Source of the DNA: Shewanella sp. GD04112
GTDB lineage: Bacteria > Pseudomonadota > Gammaproteobacteria > Enterobacterales > Shewanellaceae
Direction of reading: 5' to 3'
DNA length: 64,000 nucleotides
Assembly (NCBI RefSeq): GCF_029835735.1
Contig: NZ_JAOEAL010000003.1
Span: forward strand, 1 to 64,000
Each line of letters opens with the position of its first letter. Position 1 is the stretch's first letter. Under the pieces are notes generated by a model. It was not told where the DNA came from and ran no database searches. It was given only the letters and a program-made list of their open reading frames with translations. The position numbers and the translations under genes were made by a program. Below, in pieces: positions 50,404-58,699 of this stretch.

Positions 50404-51470
50404 ATTTAGATATAGCTTCCTATTTGAATACCGCAATTTCAAGTTTTAAGAAAAAGCAGAAATACAAAGGGTTCAACATTGAACAACAAAAGCAATTCTT
50501 AGAGGATTTCAAGGACGGTATTGCTTCTAATCAAGCCCCCATAGTGATTGTTCAGCATTTACGAACATTCTCTAATGGTGCCGCAAAAAGGGCTGCAATT
50601 GACATTCACAAAACCCTAAACAGCGGCAAACCAGCCTCTGTAGCTTTTAGCGGCTGGTTTGATGACACCATCATTCAAGCGATTAGGGCTGGTGAGAAGC
50701 GCCGGGCTTTGCTCCCGGCACTGGACAACGCAATAAGCTCCTTACAACGCCGCTCAAGCGTTATGAGCAAGATATTTGCTAAAAACACTTACCCACTCGT
50801 AATGATGTTGGTCGGTATGAACGTCAATGTGGTGGTGTATTTCTTCATTTTCCAAGAGGCTGCACTTAAAACCCCTGTTGCTCGTTGGCCAATGGTGAGC
50901 CAGTGGTCTTATGGCTTTTCTGAACACATGGTCAATTTTGGAACCGTGTACCTAGCGTTGATTTTTGTATTATTCAAGTTGAGCAGCTTCATGCTGGCCA
51001 ACTGGACAGGGCAATTTCGTAAGAAGGTAGATAACTGGCCTATATTCCGTCACTACCGAATGATGCTCTCTACTACGTTCCTAAGTAGCCTTTCGATGAT
51101 GCTGAACTCTCAGATTCGCTTGGTTCAAGCCATTGAAACACTTTCAAAAACCTCAACTCCTTATATGCGCGATTTTTTAAATCAAATCGCTAAAAAGGCA
51201 AGCAGCTCCGGTTTAGGGCAAATTCTTGATGTAGGGCTCCTTACCGATTCAGAGGTGTCACGCCTCAAAACGCTAACGGCGAAAAATGCTGGCCAAAGCA
51301 GCGTATTAGAAAGCAGCTCTATCAGGCACGACAAGCTACTGGATAAGGCGATATCAAGAGCATCCATTGTCATCATGTTAGTCGGATACTTCGGCGCAGC
51401 AATGTTCATTTTACTGGCATTTGGTGGACAGTACGCACTCCAAATGATGCGAGCAGGGATGACCTTTTAG
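50400..51470 (+). CDS. pilR: PilR inner-membrane platform protein (GspF family)
   Basis: The 356-residue product has the T2SS/T4P F-type layout: a cytoplasmic domain, two transmembrane segments (MVNFGTVYLALIFVLFKLSSFMLANW and an earlier YPLVMMLVGMNVNVVVYFFIF), a second domain and a last span (ASIVIMLVGYFGAAMFILLAFGG). It sits beneath the pilus and passes ATPase motion to the pilin. Its start overlaps the pilQ stop. Confidence 0.9.
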   Translation: MNLDIASYLNTAISSFKKKQKYKGFNIEQQKQFLEDFKDGIASNQAPIVIVQHLRTFSNGAAKRAAIDIHKTLNSGKPASVAFSGWFDDTIIQAIRAGEKRRALLPALDNAISSLQRRSSVMSKIFAKNTYPLVMMLVGMNVNVVVYFFIFQEAALKTPVARWPMVSQWSYGFSEHMVNFGTVYLALIFVLFKLSSFMLANWTGQFRKKVDNWPIFRHYRMMLSTTFLSSLSMMLNSQIRLVQAIETLSKTSTPYMRDFLNQIAKKASSSGLGQILDVGLLTDSEVSRLKTLTAKNAGQSSVLESSSIRHDKLLDKAISRASIVIMLVGYFGAAMFILLAFGGQYALQMMRAGMTF

Positions 51471-51591
51471 GTTTACGCCAAAAACCAACCCATGTCTTTT
51501 CAGAATAATTTTAGCTCCCCATTTACCATTTCAATCAGCTCGCTTACCGAACATTGAAGTAAAGAATTTTTATCATTTATTAGAGGTTTCT

Positions 51592-52119
51592 ATGAAGTAC
51601 AACTTAGGCAGTAAAAAGAACAAGCAAAAAGGTATCGCGCTTGTTGAATTAATTACAGCGTTAGTAATCATCGGTGTTATCGCTGCAGCAGCTGCCGCGC
51701 TTATCCCAAAAGTACAATTTATGCAGCAGAAGCATCAAATTGGCCAGGCTGTGGATGCGATTGCTACAGACGCCTTAACTTTCCGTGGTATGCGCCCTTC
51801 ATACCCATCCACAATTTCAATCTCAAACCTTTGTGCAGATGGTTTGCTGAATACCTCAATTTGTGGAACCGCAAAAACTGGCGTTGGTGCTAACCCATTT
51901 GGCGGTGATTGGACTCTTACGACCTCTACCAAATTAGGTGCAGGCCATATCACAATTGGCTTAACTAACATTCCTGACGAGCGATTCCAAGAGCTTGCAG
52001 ATACTTTAGCTGCACGTTCTAAAGGAGCCTGTACTCGCGCAGACTCTACCTGCCCGACGATCACCCAAACTGCACCAACCACTAACGCTGCTGGCGGCGT
52101 TATCAAGATCGACATTTAA
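51592..52119 (+). CDS. pilS: PilS major type IVb prepilin
   Basis: The 175-residue product has a short leader ending KQKG followed by IALVELITALVIIGVIAAAA. Prepilin peptidase would cut after Gly, and Glu is at mature position 5, as in major pilins. The globular head has four cysteines (NLCADG, TSICGTA, KGACTRADSTCPT). Processing needs a prepilin peptidase; no pilU-like gene follows in the window, so host PilD or a gene outside is needed. It begins 122 bp after pilR, so it may have its own promoter. Confidence 0.9.
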   Translation: MKYNLGSKKNKQKGIALVELITALVIIGVIAAAAAALIPKVQFMQQKHQIGQAVDAIATDALTFRGMRPSYPSTISISNLCADGLLNTSICGTAKTGVGANPFGGDWTLTTSTKLGAGHITIGLTNIPDERFQELADTLAARSKGACTRADSTCPTITQTAPTTNAAGGVIKIDI

Positions 52120-52137
52120 AACTTAAGGTTGCTGTAA

Positions 52138-52671
52138 ATGAAAAAATGCCAAGGTTTCATGCTATTAACGCTATGCATTGCTTTTGTCGTGGCGTCGGTA
52201 TTGAGCCTTGGCATTCATCTTTTGATCAAGAGCAACACTAAAGGCCATGCTGAAATAGCCAAGCTGCTGCAACAAAAAGAAGAACTAGAGTTTGCTCTCG
52301 CTGGCTATGCAAATACCCAAATTCAAAATTGCACTTCCGTAAGCACTAATCTGACAGTTGCAACCCTATACTCAAATGGATTGCTAACCAGCGATCCATC
52401 ACTTGCGCCCTTTACCACACGCTTTGTGTTCTCCACGGCCACCGATGCCAGCTCAAGGATACTTCCTTACAAGGTTACTGTGTATTTCTTGCTGACAGAC
52501 ACCGAATTTACCAAACGTGCCGCCGCCGCAATCGGCGCAACCAAATTAAATACCTCAACCAATGAGTTCGGATTCGATATTTCCTTAAAGCCTTCATCAA
52601 AATTATCCCGGTATTCGGATTACGTCCAAGAAAACTCGAAATCAGGGAACTGGTGTTTTGAGTCGATATAA
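52138..52671 (+). CDS. Minor pilin-like protein lacking Glu5
   Basis: The 177-residue product has a leader MKKCQG and then FMLLTLCIAFVVASVLSLGIHLLI, a pilin-type N-terminal helix. Mature position 5 is Thr instead of Glu, as in GspK/PilX-like initiator or tip pseudopilins. The head has cysteines in QIQNCTS and GNWCFESI. It sits where IncI1 has pilT and pilU. It is probably a minor pilin that helps start or cap the fibre; this is inference. Confidence 0.7.
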   Translation: MKKCQGFMLLTLCIAFVVASVLSLGIHLLIKSNTKGHAEIAKLLQQKEELEFALAGYANTQIQNCTSVSTNLTVATLYSNGLLTSDPSLAPFTTRFVFSTATDASSRILPYKVTVYFLLTDTEFTKRAAAAIGATKLNTSTNEFGFDISLKPSSKLSRYSDYVQENSKSGNWCFESI

Positions 52672-52702
52672 ATCCAAATCAAATTACGAAGTGAGCTGAA
52701 AA

Positions 52703-53659
52703 TTGAAACGCAGTAAACAAAGCGGTTTTACCTTAATTGAATTAGTTGTTGCCTTGGGCGTTATCAGCATCTTGAGTGCTATCTACTTTCAAACCAAGCA
52801 AAACGACGCTTTCGAGCGTGAGGCTCAAGTGGCCGCTGACGGTATCAACGAACTCATTACAATGGTTCAGGCTTTTGAGCATGACTCACTTAATACGGTA
52901 AACACAAAAGAGCGTTTCCCGTCTGCCATGAGCGATTTAGTCTCTAAGGGCTACGCAGACGCTTGCACATCAAACAGCTTCACGGTATTGGGTACTTGCC
53001 GCCCAGTGGATTACACGTTTTGGGGGGACTCAATCACGATAACCAGTTACGACGAAAATCTCTCTGCATCGCCAGCAGTACGAACTCATGCTCAAATCAA
53101 ATATCCACTCACCAAGATTACGGATGCAGCCAGAAGAAAACGCGCTGCGGCTTATATCGTTAGAACTATTCCATTTGTTACCGTGGATGCCGCCAAAACG
53201 TACTTAACTATTCGAGTGAACCGTAGCGGGGCAAGTGTGCGCTCAGACGTTTTCTTGCGTAAAGACGGTGACACCCCACTAACGGGCGATTGGAACGTAG
53301 GGAATTACTCAATTGCAAACGCTAAAAACGTTTTAGTCAGAACTCAGGACGGCAGACAAATGAACCTGGGGGCAACGGTGATTTCAAGTTTTGCGGTTGC
53401 AGTGACCAGTGGCGCGGGAACGAAGGTATCTATGCCAAGCTGTCCTACTGGGCTGACACCTGCAATTTCAACAGCCGTAAAAACTGTGGCAGGTGACGAG
53501 TTTACAACCCTAGGCGGGGTGTCGAGCTATTACACTACATATGCAGCCTCTAAATATTGGCAAGTATTTATCAAATACAGAGCACTTGATAAAGCGACTA
53601 ATAAGTGGAAGGATTTTTACAAGGGCGAGGTGAACGTAAATATATCCTGCATCATTTGA
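52703..53659 (+). CDS. pilV: PilV-like tip adhesin or minor pilin
   Basis: The frame opens with TTG at 52703. The 318-residue product has a prepilin leader SKQSG followed by FTLIELVVALGVISILSAIYF with Glu5, a pilin domain, then a phage-tail-like section GDTPLTGDWNVGNYSIANAKNVLVRTQDG, which resembles the PilV stem. A C-terminal domain (SMPSCPTGLTPAISTAV...) could bind the recipient. In IncI1 the PilV tail is switched by a shufflon; no inverted shufflon repeats or rci-like recombinase are seen here, so its tail looks fixed. Confidence 0.8.
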   Translation: MKRSKQSGFTLIELVVALGVISILSAIYFQTKQNDAFEREAQVAADGINELITMVQAFEHDSLNTVNTKERFPSAMSDLVSKGYADACTSNSFTVLGTCRPVDYTFWGDSITITSYDENLSASPAVRTHAQIKYPLTKITDAARRKRAAAYIVRTIPFVTVDAAKTYLTIRVNRSGASVRSDVFLRKDGDTPLTGDWNVGNYSIANAKNVLVRTQDGRQMNLGATVISSFAVAVTSGAGTKVSMPSCPTGLTPAISTAVKTVAGDEFTTLGGVSSYYTTYAASKYWQVFIKYRALDKATNKWKDFYKGEVNVNISCII

Positions 53660-53663
53660 TGGC

Positions 53664-53678
53664 ATTGCATAATACAAA
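53664..53678. promoter_or_regulatory. TTTGCA-type operator, site 8
   Basis: ATTGCATAATACAAA lies 4 bp after the pilV stop and 71 bp before the protease ATG, where it could govern the protease promoter. Confidence 0.5.
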
Positions 53679-53749
53679 ACAATAAGTTAGGAGACATTTC
53701 GGTGCGCTCTGATATTATTTTTCCATACAAACGAGATAGGTAGTACGTT

Positions 53750-55033
53750 ATGAAATTATCAAAGATTGCACTAGCCATTACAGCTTTAACCATTGCTAAC
53801 TCAGCCCTTGCGGTTACGGAAAATTACACCGCAGTTGAGCGCGTGAGTCACGATAGCTCAACCGTTATTCGCGGCATCGACTGGCGAAATGGCTCTAACG
53901 GAAGCTGCACAGGTACGGTTATCGCGGGGAGGTGGGTATTAACCGCCGCTCATTGTGGTAAAGGCACATACATTAATTCAGCTTACGGAAACGGGGCAAG
54001 CGTTCTTAACACCTATGTTCAAACAGGTTGGAGCGTCGATAACATGAAGTTAATGGACGTTGCCTTTTGGGAGTTATCGAGCGCCATTCAGCACTCCGAT
54101 TTTACGCCAATCTCCACGGTAACGCCTGCGGATAATGCTCTGCTTCGCGTCTACGGATTTGGCGGTACAGGCACCAATCTTGGGTATGCACAGCTGCGCC
54201 CGTTGGCGAATTGGCATTGGGGTGGCGATTTTGCGCCCTATACCAATACTCTCGGTGAAGAATGTTACACCATGCCATATGCAATCTTGGATGATGGTTA
54301 TTGCGAAAGAATCCCTCCATCATTAATGGTTACTTATCAAATTGGACAAGGGACAACAACTAGCGGTGACTCGGGTTCAGCGTACTTAAACGAACTCGGT
54401 TATGCGGTGTCGGTGACTCATTCTAACTCACCTTGGGATATTGCGGGAGCGACTTGGGAATACCACGCAACCGAACCCACGGATGCTGATTATTACAAAG
54501 AAGTGGCTAGTCCTGATTATGAGCTAGTTGGTGACGGCGGCTACTCAAACCGCTTGGCCTTCCCATTAACTCAGCAATTCATTTTAGAAACGATTAACGG
54601 CTGGAACTTTCCATCGTGGGTTAAGAGTGTGAAAACGGGCGAGACTGTGACAGTAAAAGTGCAATCTTTACACACTGAAAACGTCAATTTGCTAAACACA
54701 ATTTCATATACCGGCGATGTAACAGTAGATATTAATTCGATTAGCTGTTTTGCCCCTGAACAAGATGATGTTAAAGCGGCTCACCACAGTGCAGACAGTG
54801 TTGCACCGTTTGAGGTTTGCCAAATGAAAGTAACGAGTAACGGCGGTCAAGGTGAAATCACTTTGGATGGTCAGCAATCTATTCGCGTAAACGCTTGGGA
54901 AGTCACCCCTGATAACGGTAATGGCGGTAACACTGGTGGTTCTAAAGAGGAATCAGGCTCTAGTGGTGGTTCATTAGGTTACAGCCTAATCGCGTTACTT
55001 GGTCTGGCCTTTAGTCGAAAGCTGAAAAAGTAA
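53750..55033 (+). CDS. Secreted trypsin-like serine protease with GlyGly-CTERM
   Basis: The 427-residue product has a signal peptide (MKLSKIALAITALTIANSALA), then a trypsin-fold domain with the catalytic triad visible: His68 in VLTAAHC, Asp in LMDVAFWEL near 101, and Ser in TTSGDSGSAY near 207. A beta-rich domain follows. The C-terminus is the GlyGly-CTERM signal: SSGGSLGYSLIALLGLAFSRKLKK. Such tails are cut by rhombosortase, and the proteins are surface-held or secreted by the type II system in Vibrio and Shewanella. It lies between pilus and T4SS genes. Confidence 0.9.
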   Translation: MKLSKIALAITALTIANSALAVTENYTAVERVSHDSSTVIRGIDWRNGSNGSCTGTVIAGRWVLTAAHCGKGTYINSAYGNGASVLNTYVQTGWSVDNMKLMDVAFWELSSAIQHSDFTPISTVTPADNALLRVYGFGGTGTNLGYAQLRPLANWHWGGDFAPYTNTLGEECYTMPYAILDDGYCERIPPSLMVTYQIGQGTTTSGDSGSAYLNELGYAVSVTHSNSPWDIAGATWEYHATEPTDADYYKEVASPDYELVGDGGYSNRLAFPLTQQFILETINGWNFPSWVKSVKTGETVTVKVQSLHTENVNLLNTISYTGDVTVDINSISCFAPEQDDVKAAHHSADSVAPFEVCQMKVTSNGGQGEITLDGQQSIRVNAWEVTPDNGNGGNTGGSKEESGSSGGSLGYSLIALLGLAFSRKLKK

Positions 55034-55099
55034 AATAGGTGGTGTGATGGGCGTCCTTCGGGGCGCTTATTGCGTTTTGAGATTTAAGGAGTTTTAGAA

Positions 55100-55627
55100 A
55101 TGCAAAAAACAAAATTCAAGACCAGCTCAACATCAATGTTAGTGGTTGCTATCGCCGCAACACTTGCGGGGTGTGGGGGGGTCACCGCTGCTGACATATC
55201 ATCCCTAGCCGTACAGTCCAATAGTTATTCGAGCGTAGCGGCGGCTGAGGGCAACGCAACAACCTTGCTAGCAGGGACTCCTTTGCCGACCGCCGCTGGC
55301 AGCGGTACAAAAAGAAACTACGAATTACTTTGGAGTCAAGCTGGGGGTTTATCGACTGGCGATATAGTGCTATCAAAGTCCTTTAGGCTTTTTGATGAAA
55401 TAGTAACAATTGGCTCCAATGACAATAACACCTATTACCAGCATTACCGATTCACCCCTGCTGAGTATGACATAGCCTCCGCAACAACAACTCGTGGATT
55501 GGTTACGTTTTATGAGCGTGATTCAGTGTCGTGGAACGGGCTTTTTATTTCTGATACAGTTTTTGACACGATTCAAGAAAACGCAAAGCTCCACGCAGTC
55601 TATGGTGTAACATTTGAAGAAAAATGA
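55100..55627 (+). CDS. Lipoprotein of unknown function, 175 residues
   Basis: A signal peptide ends in the lipobox ATLAGCG. The mature part (SLAVQSNSYSSVAAAEGNATTLLAG...YELLWSQAGGLSTGDIVLSKSFRLFDEIVTIG) appears beta-rich and has no cysteines beyond the lipidated one. AAGGAG precedes the ATG. It follows the protease by 66 bp on the same strand. No family is recognised. It may be a surface protein linked to the protease or pilus. Confidence 0.65.
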   Translation: MQKTKFKTSSTSMLVVAIAATLAGCGGVTAADISSLAVQSNSYSSVAAAEGNATTLLAGTPLPTAAGSGTKRNYELLWSQAGGLSTGDIVLSKSFRLFDEIVTIGSNDNNTYYQHYRFTPAEYDIASATTTRGLVTFYERDSVSWNGLFISDTVFDTIQENAKLHAVYGVTFEEK

Positions 55628-55780
55628 TAGGGAAAAACGGTCATTTCGATGGGTAATGCGGCTTTACTGCCGCTAGCCAGTTAAGGGCGCGAAAGTCGAA
55701 AAACTAGCAACCACTTTGAGGTTAAACGAAAACCCTACTTTTTATCCATGCCAATTCTGACAGGCAAAACCCTAGCAATT

Positions 55781-55820
55781 AAAATCCCTCAAACTGACCT
55801 TTTGTGGGATTTTTAATTTT
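55781..55820 (+). terminator. Long hairpin just before the T4SS genes
   Basis: AAAATCCC-T-CAAA (55781-55793) pairs with TTTG-T-GGGATTTT (55801-55813) with one T-T mismatch and a 7-nt loop, then TTAATTTT. It ends six bases before the TTG start of the next gene and would hide any ribosome site there. It may serve as terminator for the pilus side and as a control on T4SS entry. Confidence 0.7.
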
Positions 55821-56094
55821 GAAGATTACAAAACTATTAACCATTAGCTTGCTACTAGCTTCAAGTGTAACACAAGCTGCCGATGCGACTAGGGAACGAA
55901 TGGGGCTTGAGGTTATGCGTACTCAAGTTTCAAAGCTATTGGAACAAGCTCAGACAATCAAAATGCACTCTGACCCTAATGCAAAAGTGCAGTTTAACTA
56001 CTCGATAGTGGAGCGTCAGTTAAAGCAGTTAGAGTCTGATATTGACGCTTATCTAAACGCCCCGTTAACGCCTCGCCCTGTGCCAGTTTTTTAG
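55819..56094 (+). CDS. RAQPRD-family ICE conjugation protein
   Basis: The start is a TTG at 55819 or a GTG at 55804 in the same frame; the TTG gives a clean signal peptide (MKITKLLTISLLLASSVTQAAD). The mature protein of about 70 residues is helical, ending in VQFNYSIVERQLKQLESDIDAYLNAPLTPRP. This matches the RAQPRD family of ICE proteins (around 100 residues with a signal peptide) that begins the MPF_G cluster. The family's final motif is replaced by APLTPRP here. It acts in the periplasm; its role is unclear. Confidence 0.8.
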   Translation: MKITKLLTISLLLASSVTQAADATRERMGLEVMRTQVSKLLEQAQTIKMHSDPNAKVQFNYSIVERQLKQLESDIDAYLNAPLTPRPVPVF

Positions 56095-56103
56095 GGATTG
56101 AAT

Positions 56104-56343
56104 ATGAGCGTTACAAATACTTCGGTCGGAGCCTGGGATGCAACAGTTGCTGGTGCAGCTAAAGCAAGCACTCTCTCCACGACCTTAATTGTTATCTACA
56201 CCATTACCATTTTTCTAATTGGCGCTTGGTTCTTCCTTGGTCTGTTTAGGTCTTGGTCACAAGGCAAATTAGATAATCTGGACGTTATGTTTTATGCATG
56301 TCGATTTATCGGATTGCTGATTTTTACCACGTTTTTCTTTTAA
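56104..56343 (+). CDS. TIGR03758/DUF3262-type T4SS membrane protein
   Basis: From ATG 56104 (AGGG upstream; a TTG six bases earlier is less likely) the product is 79 residues with two transmembrane segments (LSTTLIVIYTITIFLIGAWFFLGLF and FYACRFIGLLIFTTFFF). The size, position after the RAQPRD gene and topology fit the DUF3262 proteins of MPF_G systems. It may be an inner-membrane part of the channel. Confidence 0.78.
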   Translation: MSVTNTSVGAWDATVAGAAKASTLSTTLIVIYTITIFLIGAWFFLGLFRSWSQGKLDNLDVMFYACRFIGLLIFTTFFF

Positions 56344-56361
56344 CCCTTTGCGAGTAACAAA

Positions 56362-56748
56362 ATGAAACTAACTCAAATTATTACTAAGAATAAAACCCGT
56401 TTATTACGAATGACTTGCATGGCGGGGATCTCTGCTTTGCTAGTTCATTCAGGCATTGCCAGCGCCGTTGATTTGCCTACTGTTGACGTTCCTAGCGGTA
56501 GCAGTACCGACTATGTAGAAGTCGCAAAAAACATCATTTTGGCTGTATTCGGCATCGTGGCAATGATTATCGGTATTGCAGCGTTTATCGTCACTGCTAA
56601 GGGCGCTCTACAGGCATATAACGAATGGCAAGAAGGGAAGCTGCCGTTATTTGGCTTTTTAACTCGTGTTGCTGTTGCAATCGGCGTGTTGATTTTTGTG
56701 ATCTTCCTACTCAGCACAATTATTGATGCTGCTGATTTAGAACTGTAA
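56362..56748 (+). CDS. TIGR03745/DUF2976-type T4SS membrane protein (possible pilin)
   Basis: The 128-residue product has a long signal-type N-terminus (LLRMTCMAGISALLVHSGIASA) and two mature transmembrane segments (NIILAVFGIVAMIIGIAAFIVTAKG and FLTRVAVAIGVLIFVIFLLSTII). Two spans after a long signal is like conjugative pilins of the TraA/VirB2 type. The order fits DUF2976 in PFGI-like clusters. Its stop overlaps the next ATG (GTAATGG). Confidence 0.78.
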   Translation: MKLTQIITKNKTRLLRMTCMAGISALLVHSGIASAVDLPTVDVPSGSSTDYVEVAKNIILAVFGIVAMIIGIAAFIVTAKGALQAYNEWQEGKLPLFGFLTRVAVAIGVLIFVIFLLSTIIDAADLEL

Positions 56749-57143
56749 TGGCCGTTGAGGATGAAGGCACTCAAGTTGTATTGCTTGAGGATTTGGACAA
56801 CGACCCGCCAATTTTGCGCGGGTTAACGTCCTCTGAGTTGGCCATAACTGCCGGAGTCTGCGTTATCAGCAATGTCATTATCGTTGGCATTGCTTTCTCT
56901 TTAGCTTTCTCAAAATTCTTCGTTGGAATGGGCTTTGGGATGCTCACTGGATTAGGTCTTGCTTGGGTTATTGCAGGCAAGATTGGGACGCTTAAGCAGG
57001 GACGCCCAAGCTACTTGCTATGGGGTGAGATAAAGAGAAATTTGCAGATTGATGGGATAAGCGTTTTTGGTCTGTTTAGGCTCAAGTTCGATATGGGATT
57101 TATTGGCACAAAAACTTGGGATAACTGCTCACATAAAGAATGA
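56748..57143 (+). CDS. TIGR03750-type T4SS protein (VirB3/TraL-like)
   Basis: The 131-residue product has an N-terminal cytosolic part and two close transmembrane segments (LAITAGVCVISNVIIVGIAFSLAFSK and GMGFGMLTGLGLAWVIAG), then KIGTLKQGRPSYLLWGEIKR. This is like TraL/VirB3-type proteins and the DUF3487/TIGR03750 family of MPF_G. The stop overlaps the following start. Confidence 0.78.
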   Translation: MAVEDEGTQVVLLEDLDNDPPILRGLTSSELAITAGVCVISNVIIVGIAFSLAFSKFFVGMGFGMLTGLGLAWVIAGKIGTLKQGRPSYLLWGEIKRNLQIDGISVFGLFRLKFDMGFIGTKTWDNCSHKE

Positions 57144-57865
57144 TTATGGAAAATAAAACAAGCACCACGGCGAAAGCCAGCGACACCAAAAAGACGACTG
57201 CTGTTTTGAAAAAAGGTAGGGCAAGCAAGCCAAGAAACCCTACTCATAGATCACTACCAAAGAAATACTACAAGGCTGAGGCTGAGGAACAGTCACATAT
57301 CCTGACTTTACGAGTTGGCGGTGTGACGTTGGCTGTTCTACTCGGAATGTCGCTTTACGCAGCAAGTAAAATCCCTGACGAAATCACTGTTCATAACCCA
57401 CCCAATATGGAAGTTGGTTCGACTCGCAAGTTGAAAGAGATCCCTCAGTACAGCCTCTATAGCACCGCGCTTTACATTTGGCAGCAAATCAACACTGCCA
57501 ATGATATGAGCAAGGATTACAGAAATAACGTCGAACTTAAATTCTCTAACTACATTTCTCCCGAATTTGGGCGCGAACTGGTTGCTGCCAGTGAAAGAGA
57601 AGATAAAGCCAATAAGACTGGCATTTCTCGCGAATTCAGGGAAATGGACGGCGCTACTTGGAGCGAACAGCGAGTATTCAAGCTCACTCCTGATAAGTGG
57701 GTTGTTTACGTGGACGGAACGATCAAGGAGCGTTTAGCTGGCCAAGTGGTGCGCGAAGTCAACATTCGTTATCCGCTGGTACTTGAACGAGCTGACTATA
57801 ACCCCGCCAAAAACCCAACTGGCCTAAAAATCGTAGGCTTCCACGAACAACCGAAAAGGCTGTAA
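57140..57865 (+). CDS. TIGR03746/DUF2895-type T4SS protein (VirB8/TraE-like)
   Basis: The 241-residue product has a basic N-terminus (KKGRASKPRNPTHRSLPKKYYK), one transmembrane segment (LTLRVGGVTLAVLLGMSLYAA) and a periplasmic VirB8-like domain (YSTALYIWQQINTANDMSKDYRNNVELKFSNYISPEF...VNIRYPLVLERADYNPAKNPTGLKIVGF). It would scaffold the inner-membrane complex. Starts at 57140 or 57146 are both possible; the first overlaps the previous stop. Confidence 0.85.
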   Translation: MIMENKTSTTAKASDTKKTTAVLKKGRASKPRNPTHRSLPKKYYKAEAEEQSHILTLRVGGVTLAVLLGMSLYAASKIPDEITVHNPPNMEVGSTRKLKEIPQYSLYSTALYIWQQINTANDMSKDYRNNVELKFSNYISPEFGRELVAASEREDKANKTGISREFREMDGATWSEQRVFKLTPDKWVVYVDGTIKERLAGQVVREVNIRYPLVLERADYNPAKNPTGLKIVGFHEQPKRL

Positions 57866-57868
57866 CCG

Positions 57869-58699
57869 ATGAAGAAAATGATCCCATTGCTGCTTTGCGC
57901 TTTGCATTCAGCAAACGCATTTTGCACACAAGCCTTTGAGTGGGACGGGACACCGATTAATTTAACTTTGGCTGTTGGTGAAGAACGCTTGATTAGGTTG
58001 CCGGATAACGCTCAATTTAGACTGCCGACCGAACTAGCTAATCAAATTAGCGTGACCTCTGCCTCTGGTATTTTGTACGTAACAGCTTATACCCCGATTA
58101 CTGACGTACCGCTTGATATTCGTCTTGTAGAGTCAGGCGCTATCATCAAAACTCGCCTGACAACCATCAATGAAGGGCAAGACAACTCGGACGTAAAGAT
58201 TAGCTTGCCAAAGGTGCCGGAAACATCGGCTGCATCTGCAGCCCCAAGCAAAGCTGTGGGCATCAATGCGCCTCAACAGTTTGATCCAATCGCCATGATT
58301 CGGTTTGCGGCTACCCGTAACCTTATGCCTCAACACTTATGGCCTAAGTCCGGCTCCATCACGCAAATACCTACTCCAAAACAGTTGAGGCTAGATCAGC
58401 TTTTTTATGGTGCTTCTGCGGGTGTATTTGATGCAAAAATTCTGGAAACCTACAGACAGGGCTCAATGGTTTTAAGTGTTATCCACTTAACGAACAAAAC
58501 CCCATTCCCGGCACCGATTGACTTTGGTGATATTTCAATTGCTTTCGATTTCGCTTCTGTTCCAGAGCCATATTTTGCACTGGGAGTGAATGGCTCGACT
58601 AACGATTTCAGCATTATGTACCTGATCACTCAGGGCGAGTTAGCGCCGCTGGTACTGCAAGTTGATCCAAGCGCCTTGCCGCTGGAGGCCGCAAAATGA
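57869..58699 (+). CDS. TIGR03749/DUF3438-type T4SS protein (VirB9/TraK-like)
   Basis: The 276-residue product has a signal peptide (MKKMIPLLLCALHSANAFC) and beta-rich periplasmic domains (LAVGEERLIRLPDNAQFRLP..., LYVTAYTPITDVPLDIRLVESG, a proline/alanine linker, then a C-terminal domain). This is the TraK/VirB9 role in the MPF_G core complex. The TTTGCATTCAGCAAA palindrome at 57901-57915 lies within its signal-peptide codons. It overlaps the next gene by 4 bp. Confidence 0.83.
   Translation: MKKMIPLLLCALHSANAFCTQAFEWDGTPINLTLAVGEERLIRLPDNAQFRLPTELANQISVTSASGILYVTAYTPITDVPLDIRLVESGAIIKTRLTTINEGQDNSDVKISLPKVPETSAASAAPSKAVGINAPQQFDPIAMIRFAATRNLMPQHLWPKSGSITQIPTPKQLRLDQLFYGASAGVFDAKILETYRQGSMVLSVIHLTNKTPFPAPIDFGDISIAFDFASVPEPYFALGVNGSTNDFSIMYLITQGELAPLVLQVDPSALPLEAAK
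57901..57915. promoter_or_regulatory. TTTGCA-type 15-mer inside a T4SS gene
   Basis: TTTGCATTCAGCAAA is identical to the intergenic site at 1764 but lies in the signal-peptide codons of the VirB9-like gene. It could be an intragenic site or chance. Confidence 0.35.

Noticed and set aside
52703..53700. A shufflon at the 3' end of pilV
   Set aside because: No inverted repeats of the shufflon type and no recombinase gene are visible next to pilV.
54102..54323. A minus-strand ORF inside the protease gene
   Set aside because: The plus strand encodes a clear trypsin-type domain here, with catalytic motifs in frame.
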